In this document: in pieces, positions 1 to 11,900 of the stretch
Position numbering within the stretch: the stretch's first letter is position 1
How the letters are laid out: the number at the start of each line of letters is the position of its first letter
Assembly: GCA_013397795.1 (NCBI GenBank)
Contig: VZTJ01004015.1
Coordinates: 3,388,553-3,452,552 of the forward strand
DNA length: 64,000 nucleotides
Direction of reading: 5' to 3'
Source: Orthonyx spaldingii
Lineage: Eukaryota; Chordata; Aves; Passeriformes; Orthonychidae
The notes under the pieces: generated by a model
What the model was told of the DNA's origin: nothing
Seen by the model: only the letters and a program-made list of their open reading frames with translations
Database searches by the model: none
Made by a program: the position numbers and the translations under genes

Positions 1-166
1 CTGTTCTGGGGGCTGCAGGGTCTCGGTTCTCCCGGGCCCAGGAGACAGGTGAAGCCCTCAGTTTGTTGGTTAGCGAAGGCAGATAGCTCAGGAAGGAGAG
101 GTCACGCTTGTCTGAAGCAGGCACCTGCCACCCTGGGGACCTGGAGCAGTGGCCCAGGAGGTTGTG
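1..166 (+). other. GC-richer patch ending in a splice-donor-like site; possible 5' exon
   Basis: The first 180 bases are clearly richer in G and C than the following kilobases. They end in GTGAGT at 167-172, a near-consensus splice donor. This could be the tail of an exon, for example a noncoding first exon whose promoter lies left of the window, with the AT-rich DNA to the right as intron. No open frame here is recognisable and the left boundary is not visible, so exon identity is inference. It could equally be an ordinary GC-rich patch. Confidence 0.15.
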
Positions 167-3100
167 GTGAGTGGGGGCTGTAAATGCCGTTTTTAATAGT
201 TTAAAGGGCTAAACCTTTGTACTTGGGGTGCTTGGTGAGTTTTTTGGGGGTTGGCACTGTTCAGGTAATCTGCAGAGTAGTAAGCTTCTCAGAGCTTCAA
301 AATCGGTTTGAGTGTCTGGGAGGAAATGATTTCTCCTTCCTCGTGGCACCATGTGACAAGACCATTTATTTTCAGCTTCCTGCCTGTGTCGAGGGTTGTT
401 TTTTTTTCATCTCTTCATAAACGTGTGCTTTCCATTGTCCACTCTATATCCACATGCATTCTCATTCCACCCTAACATTGGATGTTCCATTCGGCTAATT
501 GGACTAACACAAAATGCTCTGTGGAAGCAATTATAGCTGTTTGGTTTTTTTTATGTTCTTTTTTTTACTCTTTGCAGTTCATGTCCTTCGTAAACTGAGG
601 CATTTTCGACAGATTCAACTTCATACAAGCATCATCAGCATTTGTTCTGTATATGCTACTGCATTTCTGTGTGGCTACAGGCCAATAGTAGTCTGCTCTA
701 GTAGTGCAAGTTAAACTTTGGAGGGTTGGATTGTTTTGTTTTTTTGAGGAAATAGGAATGGGAGCAGTCAACATTAAATTATCACTACTATTCCTAGCAG
801 TTTTGAAGCATTTTGAGCGCCAAACAAACCTGACAATCTGAAGTACTATCATGCAGTAGAAGTTTATGAACATATGCCCACAGTTAGTTTCACATAAAAG
901 AAATATTAAGATAGTTCTACGGTATCAATGCACATTTTTACTGAAATTACAATTTCACTGACTTATATCTCAGTAGCTGTTTGATACAGTTTATAACCTT
1001 GCACATATGCAAATTTATGTTTAGACTTAGTCCACATGAAGCCAGTGGCTTAATTTCTGTTCTAGGTGACCAGGCAATTACAGAACCACAGGAAAACTTT
1101 GCTTGCTGATTGTCTAAAAGTCACTATTTTAGAAAGACTGTTATCCAGTAAAATTGGTGCTAGCACAGCTTCAGTGTCAGTGGTGTGAACGAGTCTTATT
1201 TCAGTGGTGTCATGTCAACAGCCATGATATGGCTTGTGGGGCACAGCGTGTACAAACAGCATGGGGGAGATGGGGAAAGAAAGACTTTTATACAATAATT
1301 TCTCATTTTGACCATGATAGAATGATTCCAAACGGTGTTTAAACTTCATTTGAACTGGCTCTGAGAACAGATGTTGAAGGATATAAAGAAGTAATCAGAA
1401 ACGACTGGATTACTGTGACTTACTGACTTCATACACTTGTCAGCATGTCTGTGGTGAATTCCTGCAGCTCATTTCCTTGCCTGGTCCCATTGCAAAGGAG
1501 GAGAATCAAGGTGCTTGCATGTATGGTTTACAAGATGTGGTCAGAGGGAAACACAGATTGTGCCCCAGAGAAAATTCATATGTACATGAGTGGGTGTCAA
1601 CAGAGTTAGTGAAGCCTTGAGATTCTCTGTAAAACAGGCAGCTGGCTTTGGTTCATGCTTAGCCTGGCCTGCCTATTGAGTGTTGCCTAGAGCATGTTAT
1701 TACCCCTGTAAGACAAGGCCTGTAATTTTTATTTGTATTCCCAATGTTATTTACACAGCTTGGAAGGGGACAGTCCTTGGTTCTTTGATGGTAGTGTAGT
1801 GGCACAGGAATCTAAAGACAAACTGGTTTGATAAAACAATATTAGTTTAGCTAAATCTCTGATGCTTAATCATTCTTCCATGAGAGTCTGGAAGGCACAA
1901 GGCAGTCCTGGACAACTGCAGCTTTGCATTTAAGTTCACTGTGACAGTGAATTACTGAGCAAGAGGGAACATTCCGAATGAGTCCCAAAATAGAAGGCAG
2001 TTAAGGATGTAAGTCCGAGAGTTTAGCGTTATATGGAATCCTGAGTTCAGCCTGTGCCTTAAAATATCTGAATGCACTTTCTTCAGCAATTATTCTCTTA
2101 GCTCATCCCTGCAGTCAATTAACAAAGTAGAAAAGCAAACCGAATGAAATGGATGTCAGTACTGCTGGTAAGGCCTTTAACTGTTCTTCAGGTTGTGTTA
2201 TTAAAACCTTCGTCACGAAGACCTGGAAGAGTGAACAGCTGAGACTTTCATTGTTCCTGGTACAAAACACACCTTGTGAACCTTTAAGCACAGTACAGAA
2301 CTCTTCAGATAAGTGTTCAGGATACCGTGAGTAAAATCAAAGGTTTTTAGAACAGCTCTGACTAGTCCAATATATCACCTAAGAAAGAGCTTCCTTTCAC
2401 TTGGTGATGCATATAGAAATGAGGATTGACATGTGAAGAGTACCAGATAGCTGTTAATTATATTATTATATTTACTACTGGCAAAGCTCTGCCAGGAAAA
2501 AAAGTAATTTCTTATTTAAGCTTCTGGTTAATCTTGCTTGTTTAAATTAGTATTGTAGGTGTAGAGGGACAACAGTGTAGGGATGTGCCTAGGTATGGGC
2601 AAAATGAAACTCTTGGAAAGAAGAAATTGGTTATGATTTGACCTGCTCTTAATAGATGAGTGGGGCAGAGCAATACTAGGCCAGCTCACCACCTTTTTAA
2701 GCACAGAACAAGCTCTAAGAATTAATGACTTTGTTAATGGGGTGGGGTGAAGGTTATTTAATTTTGCAAGTAATATGGATGCCTGTTAAAGGAGATCCTT
2801 GTCTCATAAAGTGGGAATGCTGAAATTCACACTTCAAGTCTACTTTGGGGTAGTATTTAAGTTCTTTCACTTAGGAATAAAGACAGCTAACTATGTAAAA
2901 GAAATGTAGCCCCAACATCAGTTAAAAAAACAAAACCCAAACCACTACCACCACCATGACAGGTTTTTAATAATGTAACCATTAGGTGTCCCTGAATTCT
3001 AGACGAAGCAGTGTTGCTCTTGCATAGTTGACCCTCTAAGTTGGATTCTTTGAAAACCTTACGAAATTGTGGAACTATGAGGCACAGAAAAAATGAGATG

Positions 3101-4937
3101 GAGAATGTATATGCCTTTGCCTTCTTTATTTGTTTACTTCAGCCTGAAGATGTTGAAAAAATAGTATATTAATGAAGAATAGTACTTTCTATCTTCCTGT
3201 CTTACTGCGCAAATAATTGTGGGAATAGGAGAAATTTTTGTTTTATAAAGCTTCCAATACTACATCTTCCAATAGATTTAGGAATAAATATGTCTAGGTC
3301 AGGTTAAAACTTGAGACAAAAATTAAATTTACATAATAATTTTTCTTAGACCAACAATTTGCTGGTGTTTATTAAAGAAAATGCCATAAAGGAGAAAATA
3401 AAAATTTGAAAAAAAAATCAAAAGTGTGGATAATTTTCCTTTTTTTTGAAAACTCACTTCTTCCATAGGACTTCTGAGGAGTTAATTACCCACCTTTCAC
3501 TCAGATTTCTCAGAGTGAATTCCGTGTAAGAAAAGGCTCCTGAGAGCATGAGAGCCCTGAGTCTCTTATTGCTGTACTGGTGGCAGTGAAGGGGACAAAT
3601 TTCTGACACATCAAAACCAGAAAACTAAAATGGCTACATAAGTTTATTTAGCTCTTGTGGTGCTTGCAGATTTCATGTATACTTAAACTATTCCTTTATT
3701 ACTCTTTTAATTACACAACTAATCTTATAACTTCTATGTGGATTACTGTGATGTAATCATAACCCTCCTAGCAATTGCTGCACACTTTCTACTTAAAATT
3801 TGTCTTCTATGTTTACATACTATTACCCAGGGCTACGTGTAGGCAGATGTTATGAGGTGTGGAGTGCAACAAACTTTATCTTAGTATCTGTTTTATTAAT
3901 TCTGGACCCTGGGAAGACTTGCAGTCAGTGAGAAAAGAGTGCTCCAGGGGAAGGAGGTTCATTCCTGTTATGGCCTCCTGGTTTTTTTTCTTCCATCTTT
4001 CTCTTCTGAGGAAAAGTCTGCCTTATGCCAGTTAATGTCAGTGGAACCTGGAGGAGAGGAGAGCCCTACCTGTGCAGAACCAACTGTTAAGATCAGACCT
4101 CATTTCTCCAGAGGAGATCAACTTGGATTATTTGAAGTAATAACAAAATGCATTATGTCTTTACATTAAGGCTGTGAGCCCACAAGTGGATCAACATTAT
4201 CGATCTCTACCCCTATGCTAAGTCCCAGTGATTCTAATTAAACTTGATCCCAGGATCCAGCTTATGATACTTGGTGTTGTTTCTGCAGATGAACTGCCCA
4301 GATGGACTCCTGTGCTTTCATTGAAGCCACTCAAGTGAACAGGGCCTAGTGCAGCACTGGTAACGTCAAGACCTTATTTTCTAACAATGTAGATAAGAGA
4401 TCTGTCCAAGCAAGGTAGCTGTACCTTTGCATAGCTCCTGGTCTCGTTGCTTCATTTCTGTAAATTGCAAGCACCTTACTGCAAATGATGACTAGAGGAA
4501 AGCACCTTAGTTTGTTGCAAAGACAAGATGAATTCAAGAGTGATTCAAAATATGTCATCCTGTTAAGAAGAAGACTGATTTTCTGAAGGAATGTGGGTAG
4601 CTGGCTGTGACCTGAAGTTGCTATGAATAAACATCAGAAAATTCAGGCTGAGGAGATAATTTAAGGACTTTCTTGTGCAGCATTAAGGTGTGTAACTTCC
4701 TGTGATTCTAAGAAAATCAAGTTCCTTCAAAAGCCTTTTCAAATATAAAACAAACAAAGAGTTTTACAACTTCAGCTGAAATCCCAGTCTGCATTTGGAG
4801 GAAAAGGAAATGTATTGCAAAGGATGACTCAGATGCGGCATACCCAGAGAAATCTTTGCAAGGGAGATGTGTGCTTGAAAGGCTGCTGTGGGGATGTCTC
4901 TTGCATGCCTGTAATGTGGGGTTTGACCTGCCTATGG

Positions 4938-4969
4938 GCAGTCTGTTGCTGCCAGAAACAGCAGACTGC
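4938..4969. other. Short imperfect hairpin
   Basis: Bases 4938-4948 pair with 4959-4969 (11 base pairs including one G-T wobble) around a 10-base loop. The stem core is GCAGTCTG against CAGACTGC. It is too short to be a microRNA precursor as it stands, and I see no clear extension of the stem. A chance inverted repeat is the simplest explanation. Confidence 0.4.
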
Positions 4970-5511
4970 AGATTTGCTGGCAGCTCACAGCAGTGTATGC
5001 AGAAGTCAGAAGATTGTGTCCATTCTCCCCGGCATCATTCTATCGACAGACTGCTCTCACCTTGTGTTGTGGAAGTTGATGTGTGTGGCTTGTGAACTTC
5101 TGATCATCCTCAACCAATTTTAATTTGCTGTTTTGAAATCTGCAGCAAAGATTGACTTCCTGTTTTTGTCAGTCCTTTGCATGACGTGTCTGGTGATACA
5201 GCATCTATACATCAGTGTTTTCTTAGCTCTAGTATGTTCATGGACACATAAATAAATATGTCAAATGGTCCTGAAACAGACTTCATCAGACACTCAGTCT
5301 TAGATGGTAATGATTTCTGGTCATGATTCACTTGATGGCTGTTTTTTTTTCTCCATGTCTTTATCTCTTCTCAGAGACAGTAGCCTGCATATGTAACTCT
5401 TGTCAGGGATTGAAGTCCTAAGTAGTTATTAACTTGTACTTAGTATGCAATGTCTCTGAATTAAAAGGGCAGATCTGTCTTCATCTAATGAACACTTTGA
5501 CCAAGAGTTAC

Positions 5512-5596
5512 CTGGCAGGTTTGGAGCTGCTCTAATTGCATTCTCCTTGCCCTGTGGGATTGACATCCCCACAAGAGAAGAGAGCTTAACAACTTT
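5512..5596 (-). other. Candidate internal exon (85 bp), unverified
   Basis: Read on the minus strand, this stretch follows a good acceptor (pyrimidine-rich ATTTTCTCAG) and ends in CAG followed by GTAACT. One frame is open throughout: 28 codons plus one base, starting KVVKLSSLVGMSIPQ and ending in NLP. I do not recognise the peptide. Splice-like pairs flanking an open frame of this length occur by chance many times in 64 kb, so this is only a candidate. Conservation of the frame or RNA support would be needed to call it an exon. Confidence 0.12.
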
Positions 5597-5723
5597 CTGA
5601 GAAAATGACAATTGCATCAAACACTATAAAGAGGAAAACATTCAGAAAAGTTCTGATACCAAATATGTTAGTACTTCCCCTTCACTCTTCCTTGTCTGAA
5701 CTCCCTATCTTCTCTCACCTTCA

Positions 5724-5740
5724 TTTTTTTTTTTTTTTTT
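5724..5740 (+). repeat. Poly-T tract
   Basis: Seventeen consecutive T bases are followed by AGGCTG, so the tract also looks like a strong polypyrimidine/acceptor signal. No exon with a matching donor is evident immediately downstream. It may equally be the reversed poly-A remnant of an old retroposed sequence, but no parent sequence is recognisable beside it. Confidence 0.8.
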
Positions 5741-5898
5741 AGGCTGTGGCAAACTTGTTGTCATGTAATTTAGTGCAACTTTACATTGCTTTTATTTGTG
5801 TTCTGCTGCTTATGAACTGGGGTTCAGAGATGGCTTGTTACAGTGTATTCCCCTTAATTAAGTGTTATTTAAGCACAAGGGGAGGTAAGACTAGTATA

Positions 5899-5970
5899 TC
5901 TCTCTCTTTTTTCCTTCTTTTTTCCCCCCTCCTTTTCCTTTCTTTTTCTTTCTTCTTTCTCCCTCACCCC
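5899..5970 (+). repeat. 72-base polypyrimidine tract
   Basis: An almost pure run of C and T (one A at 5966) made of TC, CTTT and C-run blocks. Such polypurine-polypyrimidine tracts can form triplex (H-DNA) structure under supercoiling and are prone to length change. No function is implied by the sequence alone. Confidence 0.85.
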
Positions 5971-8900
5971 TGGAAAGGGATGGTCACAACATGAGTTAGC
6001 AGGGAAGTTAATCACACCTGTCTTATTTGGGATGTACCTTTTTAACTAGCTGTAACTCCCACACATTTCATCTGGTTCATCAAAGGCATTTTCTCTTGTG
6101 TGAATGAATCTGCTGGCATTCTCATGTTTTCTGAAAAAACCCCACAATGTAGAAAGGCTCAGGTGAGATTTCTGTACTGGAGCCTAGTTACAAAGTTACT
6201 TGTGGAGCGACTCTTCTGACTGGAAAGTTAAGTGATTACGCATCTGAGACATTAATTAAATTCTTGTGCTTCTCTTAATTTGCTTAGATACATAGATGCC
6301 AGTGATTTTTTAAAGTGTAAAGTGTTTTCTTGTCAGGACTGAATGTCGTGGGTTTTATGTTCTAGAGCAAACACTGGAGGTCTCAAGGACTAAGCTGAAT
6401 CAGTTTGGGTTAAGTTGCTTGAAATGCATTCACTGAAATCCCATGCTGTCAGTCTGGCCTTGCATTTGAATTGTTTACTGTAATCACATAATGAAATATA
6501 AAACACTTTCAAGTTGATTTGCTCTCTAGCAGGTAGTTTGCAGTCAGTGAACTTGTTTCTTCTTTATAACAAAAATGAGACTAGAAGTGACTGGAAAATG
6601 GGGAAAAATATTTTGGAGCCTTGATCTGTTTTCTGTATCTACCCTGTCAAGGAGCAGTCAGCCAGAGGCAGTCACTGAGGTGGACTTAATGGAGGAGAGG
6701 TCTGAAGTATACTGGTTTGATATTTGAAATCTGATAATGTGTATATTCTTTATGTTCATTTATGTCTTTGCTTCCTGCAATGTTAACATGTTAGCTTTAA
6801 TGGAGGCAGCTTTTACACAAGTGCTAGAAATGTCTCCAGCAAATGCAGCTGCTCTCGTACTTGGCTTGTTCTTTGCTTTCTTCTCTTGCCTGCATACACC
6901 CCTCTTTCCCCCTGGAAGTAGTGCAGTGATGGAACAAGGCATAAAAATTATGTGTAATAGTCTCAAAAGAAAATAAGATTTACCCTCCTCCTGTCCTCTA
7001 TGCTGTCTCTTCATTCTGAGGTCCATCTAGTAAGCCATTGAACTGCAATGTCATTAATGACTATTTGATTGAGACAAGAGAGTTTAGATTAATTGAACCT
7101 GTGCTAAATGTGGCCATGATAATGATGGACATGATGGGGATGTATCTGTGATATGTCTTCAGTATCTTTAGAACCATTGCTGGGTTCTGTGAGACAGAAG
7201 TGCACAATTACCTTTATAGTTGCATAAACAGCCTAATGTTTGGGTTTTGTTTATCACTGACATGGTAGATAATAGTAACAGTTGTTAGAAGAAAGCATCA
7301 CATCTAGACATTAAAAGCATGGTTTTTCACCATGGACCTAAACACAACAGTAAATGCAGTTACTTGCACCTGCTATGCAGGTAGAGGTTGATTTAACATT
7401 AGAAAAGTACAATAAGAGGAAGGATAATAAAACTGTATACACTGTATTATGGTGTTTGCAGACTTTAGATACAGCAGACAGTATAACTTGTTTTCATGAT
7501 GCTTAGATTATCATACTTATCAATCAGAAATATGAATATTTCATAAGTACAGTATAAGAGAAGTCTTTTAAAAGGAAAAGGTGAAGCAGAGGCCAGTTGG
7601 GGATTGCCATTCACAGGCTGTCCTTAGCTCTGTTTATTGCTTCCCCTTTTCCCAGCAAATCCAGTATTTAAGAAGGATTGTAAGACCCATGTAATCATTG
7701 AGGATTTACTTTCTTGGTGCCTCAGAGCTGCATTCAGCAACAGCGCCATTGTTTTGTGTTTTAATCATACACATCACCTTCATAAGGTACAAATAGCTGT
7801 TATCAGGAAGTGTTTTGGATAGTAACAACTGTAAATTGTTGGTTGAAATTAGAAATAGAAGTAGACATAGGTTCAACTTTTGGTCTTACACTGACAGAAG
7901 GCACTGTAGTTCTACAGCCATCTTAGACACAACTGATGTAAATTGGGACTCAAGCTAATGAGATCAAGTCTCTTTTCCTTTTGTGTCAGTACAAAATACT
8001 CTTAATTCTCAGTTTGATACTGAAATATAGAAGAATTCTAAATATATAATAGGCTAAGGTTCAGGGTAGGGTATAATAGTCTCTGCTGGCAAAAAGTTCT
8101 GGTGTCTGGTGAATAGAGAGCATAGTCTTCTGATAAACTGCTTAATATTTCTTAATGCCTAATGTTTCTGAAGATTAGGGAGTGTAGATTGGTGGATTAA
8201 TTAAGTTAACAGTTTAACTGAAGTGCTTTAGAATTGAAGTTTACCTTACACTGTTTCCAGTCTTTGCTTCAATACAGGCAAAATATAGAAACATTAGTGT
8301 TTATTCATATGCAGCTTTCCTCTCACATAATATGGAAGGACACAGGGTTTCTGAGTGTCCTCAGCATAAAAAGGAGAAATAAATTGGTAATGGGAAATGT
8401 GTATTACTGAAAGAATCTTTATAAATGGAAATCTTAATATTAAATTGCTCCATCTAGTGGCAATCTGCTAACACTGATATTTTTCTTGTGATTCTTATGC
8501 TTTAGTAATGATTATGCCTCTTGAGAATTTAAGATTGAATTCTTCTCTTACATAGGAAGCTCTCTGCCGAGGGAACTGCACTTGTGACAAGGTACAAATT
8601 TTGATTTTCCTTCCAGTTTCTTCTGAGGATTTTTACTGTTTACTTCAATGGAAGCAAACCTTATGTGTCCAAGTGTCTCAACTGCTTTTGAGATCTTGGT
8701 TTTAGTGCCTTACTACCTTTGGTTCGAGTTCTTCTTGGGCCTAGGAGGGAAAATAGGGAAGCTGGATTGCATAAATAGTACAATAAGGATGAAATATCTT
8801 GTCAAAGAGTTAAAATGCACAGTGAATCTTGTCCTGAGTCCGGCGTACTGAGCTGCATCTCGTGCCCTAACATGGAAGAAATTTCAGTTGCAGATTGTTT

Positions 8901-11900
8901 CATCCTTAACTGGCATTGGCGCTGTACTTTTCATAATAACAATGAACTAATTGAATGATTCGTTAATGACAATATACTTTGTAAGCAATTGGAATTCTTA
9001 TGCCAATCAAGGTGAAAACACCTGCGTTTCCTAGTCGTGTGAAAGTAGGGAGAACATTCAAAAGGAAAATGTTCAAGAAGAGGTTTGTTTAATCCAGTCA
9101 TCTCTGATGCCTTCTTCCTTTGAACATCTTGAAAAGACAGAAAAGAAAACAAACCAAAAAAGAAGAGAACTCTTGAGGAGACCTGCATATTCCTTGCTGC
9201 CCACTGCTGTGATCCCTTGTGCAGCTGGATTTAAAGGGAACTGAGGTGCTTAAGAATGCAAAATCACAGAACAATGAATCACTTTCAGGGTGGTTGTTTG
9301 GTATTGTTTTTCTGTTTCTGAATAGAGCCCAAAACTCTGCAACCAGCAGCTCAAGTCCTGCAGAACACAAAAAATATTTTAAAGTTAAAAGCAAGAAAAA
9401 GGGCTAACTGAAATAGTCTAGACCCAAATTTTAAGTATTAGATTTTTTAGAAAGAAAGTTTTCTGTTCTTGAAAATGTAACAGGTGCATTGGAGTTGCTG
9501 ACTCCCCCGCCCTTTATTTTTGTCATTCATTTTTCAGTTTTGGTTAATCTGCTACCTTTAATTTCCTGATAGATTATTTCTCTCCTCATTCCATGTCTAA
9601 ACACTCCTTTAATATTAAGAAACTGCTCTATAAGACTAGAAGAGTTGCATTGTATTCCAAGACTGTAGTTGTTTTTATTATTCACTTGAATAATGGAACA
9701 CAGACCTTGTAGTGCACTTTTCCAGACTTCCTCTCCCCAATTACTTTGGTCACTTAAAACTGCAGATTGCTATTCCTATCTTCCTTTCCCAGGCCATTGA
9801 ATATCACAATTGCGTAACTTCCCTGCATGCTAAGTAAAGTTTCCTTGCAGCATTTTAACCTCAGCTGTTATACTTTTGGCTGAACTTGCAAAGTTTGAAA
9901 TACAAGGTAGCACATCTTGATAATAGTGCATGAAGAGATCATTAATTGCTGTGAAATGGAATGGTGCTTTATCTCAGAACAGTAGAAATTTCCTTTGAAT
10001 GAATTAAAAATATGTATATGAAATCTTTCTTGTTTCCTGAGACAGATGTATTGTCAGAGAATGCCTTATGGTGATTTGTGCTGGTGCAATTCTGCTATTC
10101 TCTGGGGTTGCTTTGTTATGTCTTTGTACTGATTTCAATATTGAAAAACATCTATACCATTTTACTTCTCATCCCATCGAAAATGCCTTATTTTTCTAAT
10201 GAAATAGAATTGTTTCAAGCCTGAGCCAAACAGCAGCAGTCCCAGGAAACAGTCAGCACGTGCACTGAGGGAGACAATATTTAATGTATACTCCTCTATT
10301 TTTTTCAAAATTTGCTCATCCAGAACCTGGTTGTTACCCACATGCAGTGTAAATAAATATTTGGCATTGACCACTTTTTTTTTAGGCTTCATCTTTGCTT
10401 CTGTAATGCTTCCTTGGTTTCTAGCAGGGTGTCTTTTTAAAGATGTTGTGGGTGGATACAAAAATGGTGGGCATTTTTATCTTTTTGCAGGTTACTGAGA
10501 GTACCTGTGTGCTGACCCATCTGGTCTGAGTCCTTTCTCTGAACAACTTCCATAGGACAGTTCAGGACTTGCAGAGTGCTTGGGGTTTTTTAGCATTATC
10601 CTGGACTTGAAGAGCTTGGTTTTCTCCCAAATCTCTAAAGATTATGATCTCGTGCACCTTCTTAATTAGACCAATGCCATGAAGTTTTGATTCTGTCAAT
10701 CTATCCTGTGGCATTTTGCATTTTACATGGTTTACTGTATCAGGTTGCTTAAGAAATAAGCTTAATGCTGGATGGTGTGACTTGATTGGGCAAATAACTA
10801 TTATTCTCTTTCATCAAAAAGTGATTCTAGATCTCCAAGCATGGCTAACCTCATTTGGATTGTAATAAAATCTGATCTTACTGATTATTCAACCCTTTTT
10901 CATCATACAGATGTTATCTCTCCAAAAGAAGTAAATGCCATATTTGTTTGCATGTTTGTTTTCAGTACATTCTTACCATTGATGATTTTCCTAGTTCAGT
11001 CAGGTTTAACTGCTTCTTAAACTTTCATATATTTCTTATTGAGTGTCATATTCTAACTTCTGTGGTGTTTCCATGGTTGGCCTTCTCTTAGCTAATTGAA
11101 AATAACTGATTTTCATGTCCACCTCTAATCCAGAACAGTGTCTGTTTTAGTGGTGTGTACTGTGAAAAAGAAAACCAGCATGTGACTTCTTGTCTTTCCA
11201 TATTTCCATACTGACAGATAAAAAGACTTTCTACGTAGTTGTCCTACTCAGGTTTGTTTTGATTTGGGCTTTTAAACTCTGATACCAGTTGGTCTTCAGG
11301 AATCATTTCAGTCCCAATATTGTAGCTAATCTGAAATTATTTTAATTACATCTCTTCCATGACTGCAGAACAGATAATGGACTATTTTGATGCTCCTTTC
11401 TAGATTTACTGCTACCAAAGCAGAAGTCCATGTTGAGAGGCATTTTTTCAGTCCATCAAGCTCTCCATGTCCGCATTCAAGTTTCCATGAAATTGTGACT
11501 CAAAACTTTAGAGGTGGAACATCTGAATCAGAATTGGGCATTTTTATTCTGGACAGGTGGCATCACTTGGTGTTTCATTAGCAGACTAAGAATCCTTGTT
11601 TAGAAGTCCTGAATGTCTCTGCTCTGTTGTAAAGACGAGCAGTAAAAAAGGGCTGCTGAAGTACAGAGCAGAAAAGTGGCACTGAACTTGGCTTTTGCCA
11701 AGACTTCTGACACTTCCTGTGTTTATTGCTAATGTGAACTTCCCACTGTTTAATTAAACACGGCTGTTCATAGCATCCTATTTTCTTTAGCAGATTCCAA
11801 TCACAGCAGTTGTTGTCAGACTTGACAGACTGGCAACTGGAGATATGAACCAGGCATAGTAGGGAAAAATTAGGTGTTCAAGGACTCTTAGATCTCCTTT

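Larger units (their letters stand above)
173..5723. other. Non-coding stretch, no recognisable gene
   Basis: AT-rich DNA in which every open frame is short and unrecognised. The longest are about 102 codons, at 565-873 (-) and 4815-5123 (+). The latter is rich in cysteine by chance composition and has no domain spacing that I recognise. A hairpin at 4938-4969 and a candidate minus-strand exon at 5512-5596 are listed separately. I see no tRNA, snRNA or interspersed repeat that I can name. Confidence 0.6.

Noticed and set aside
4815..5123. Cysteine-rich 102-codon frame that could suggest a small secreted protein
   Set aside because: No signal peptide at the start and irregular cysteine spacing. 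A second overlapping frame is equally open, so it is most likely chance.
8720..8740. GGTTCGAGTTC, similar to a tRNA T-loop
   Set aside because: No cloverleaf can be built around it: no matching acceptor stem or D-arm.
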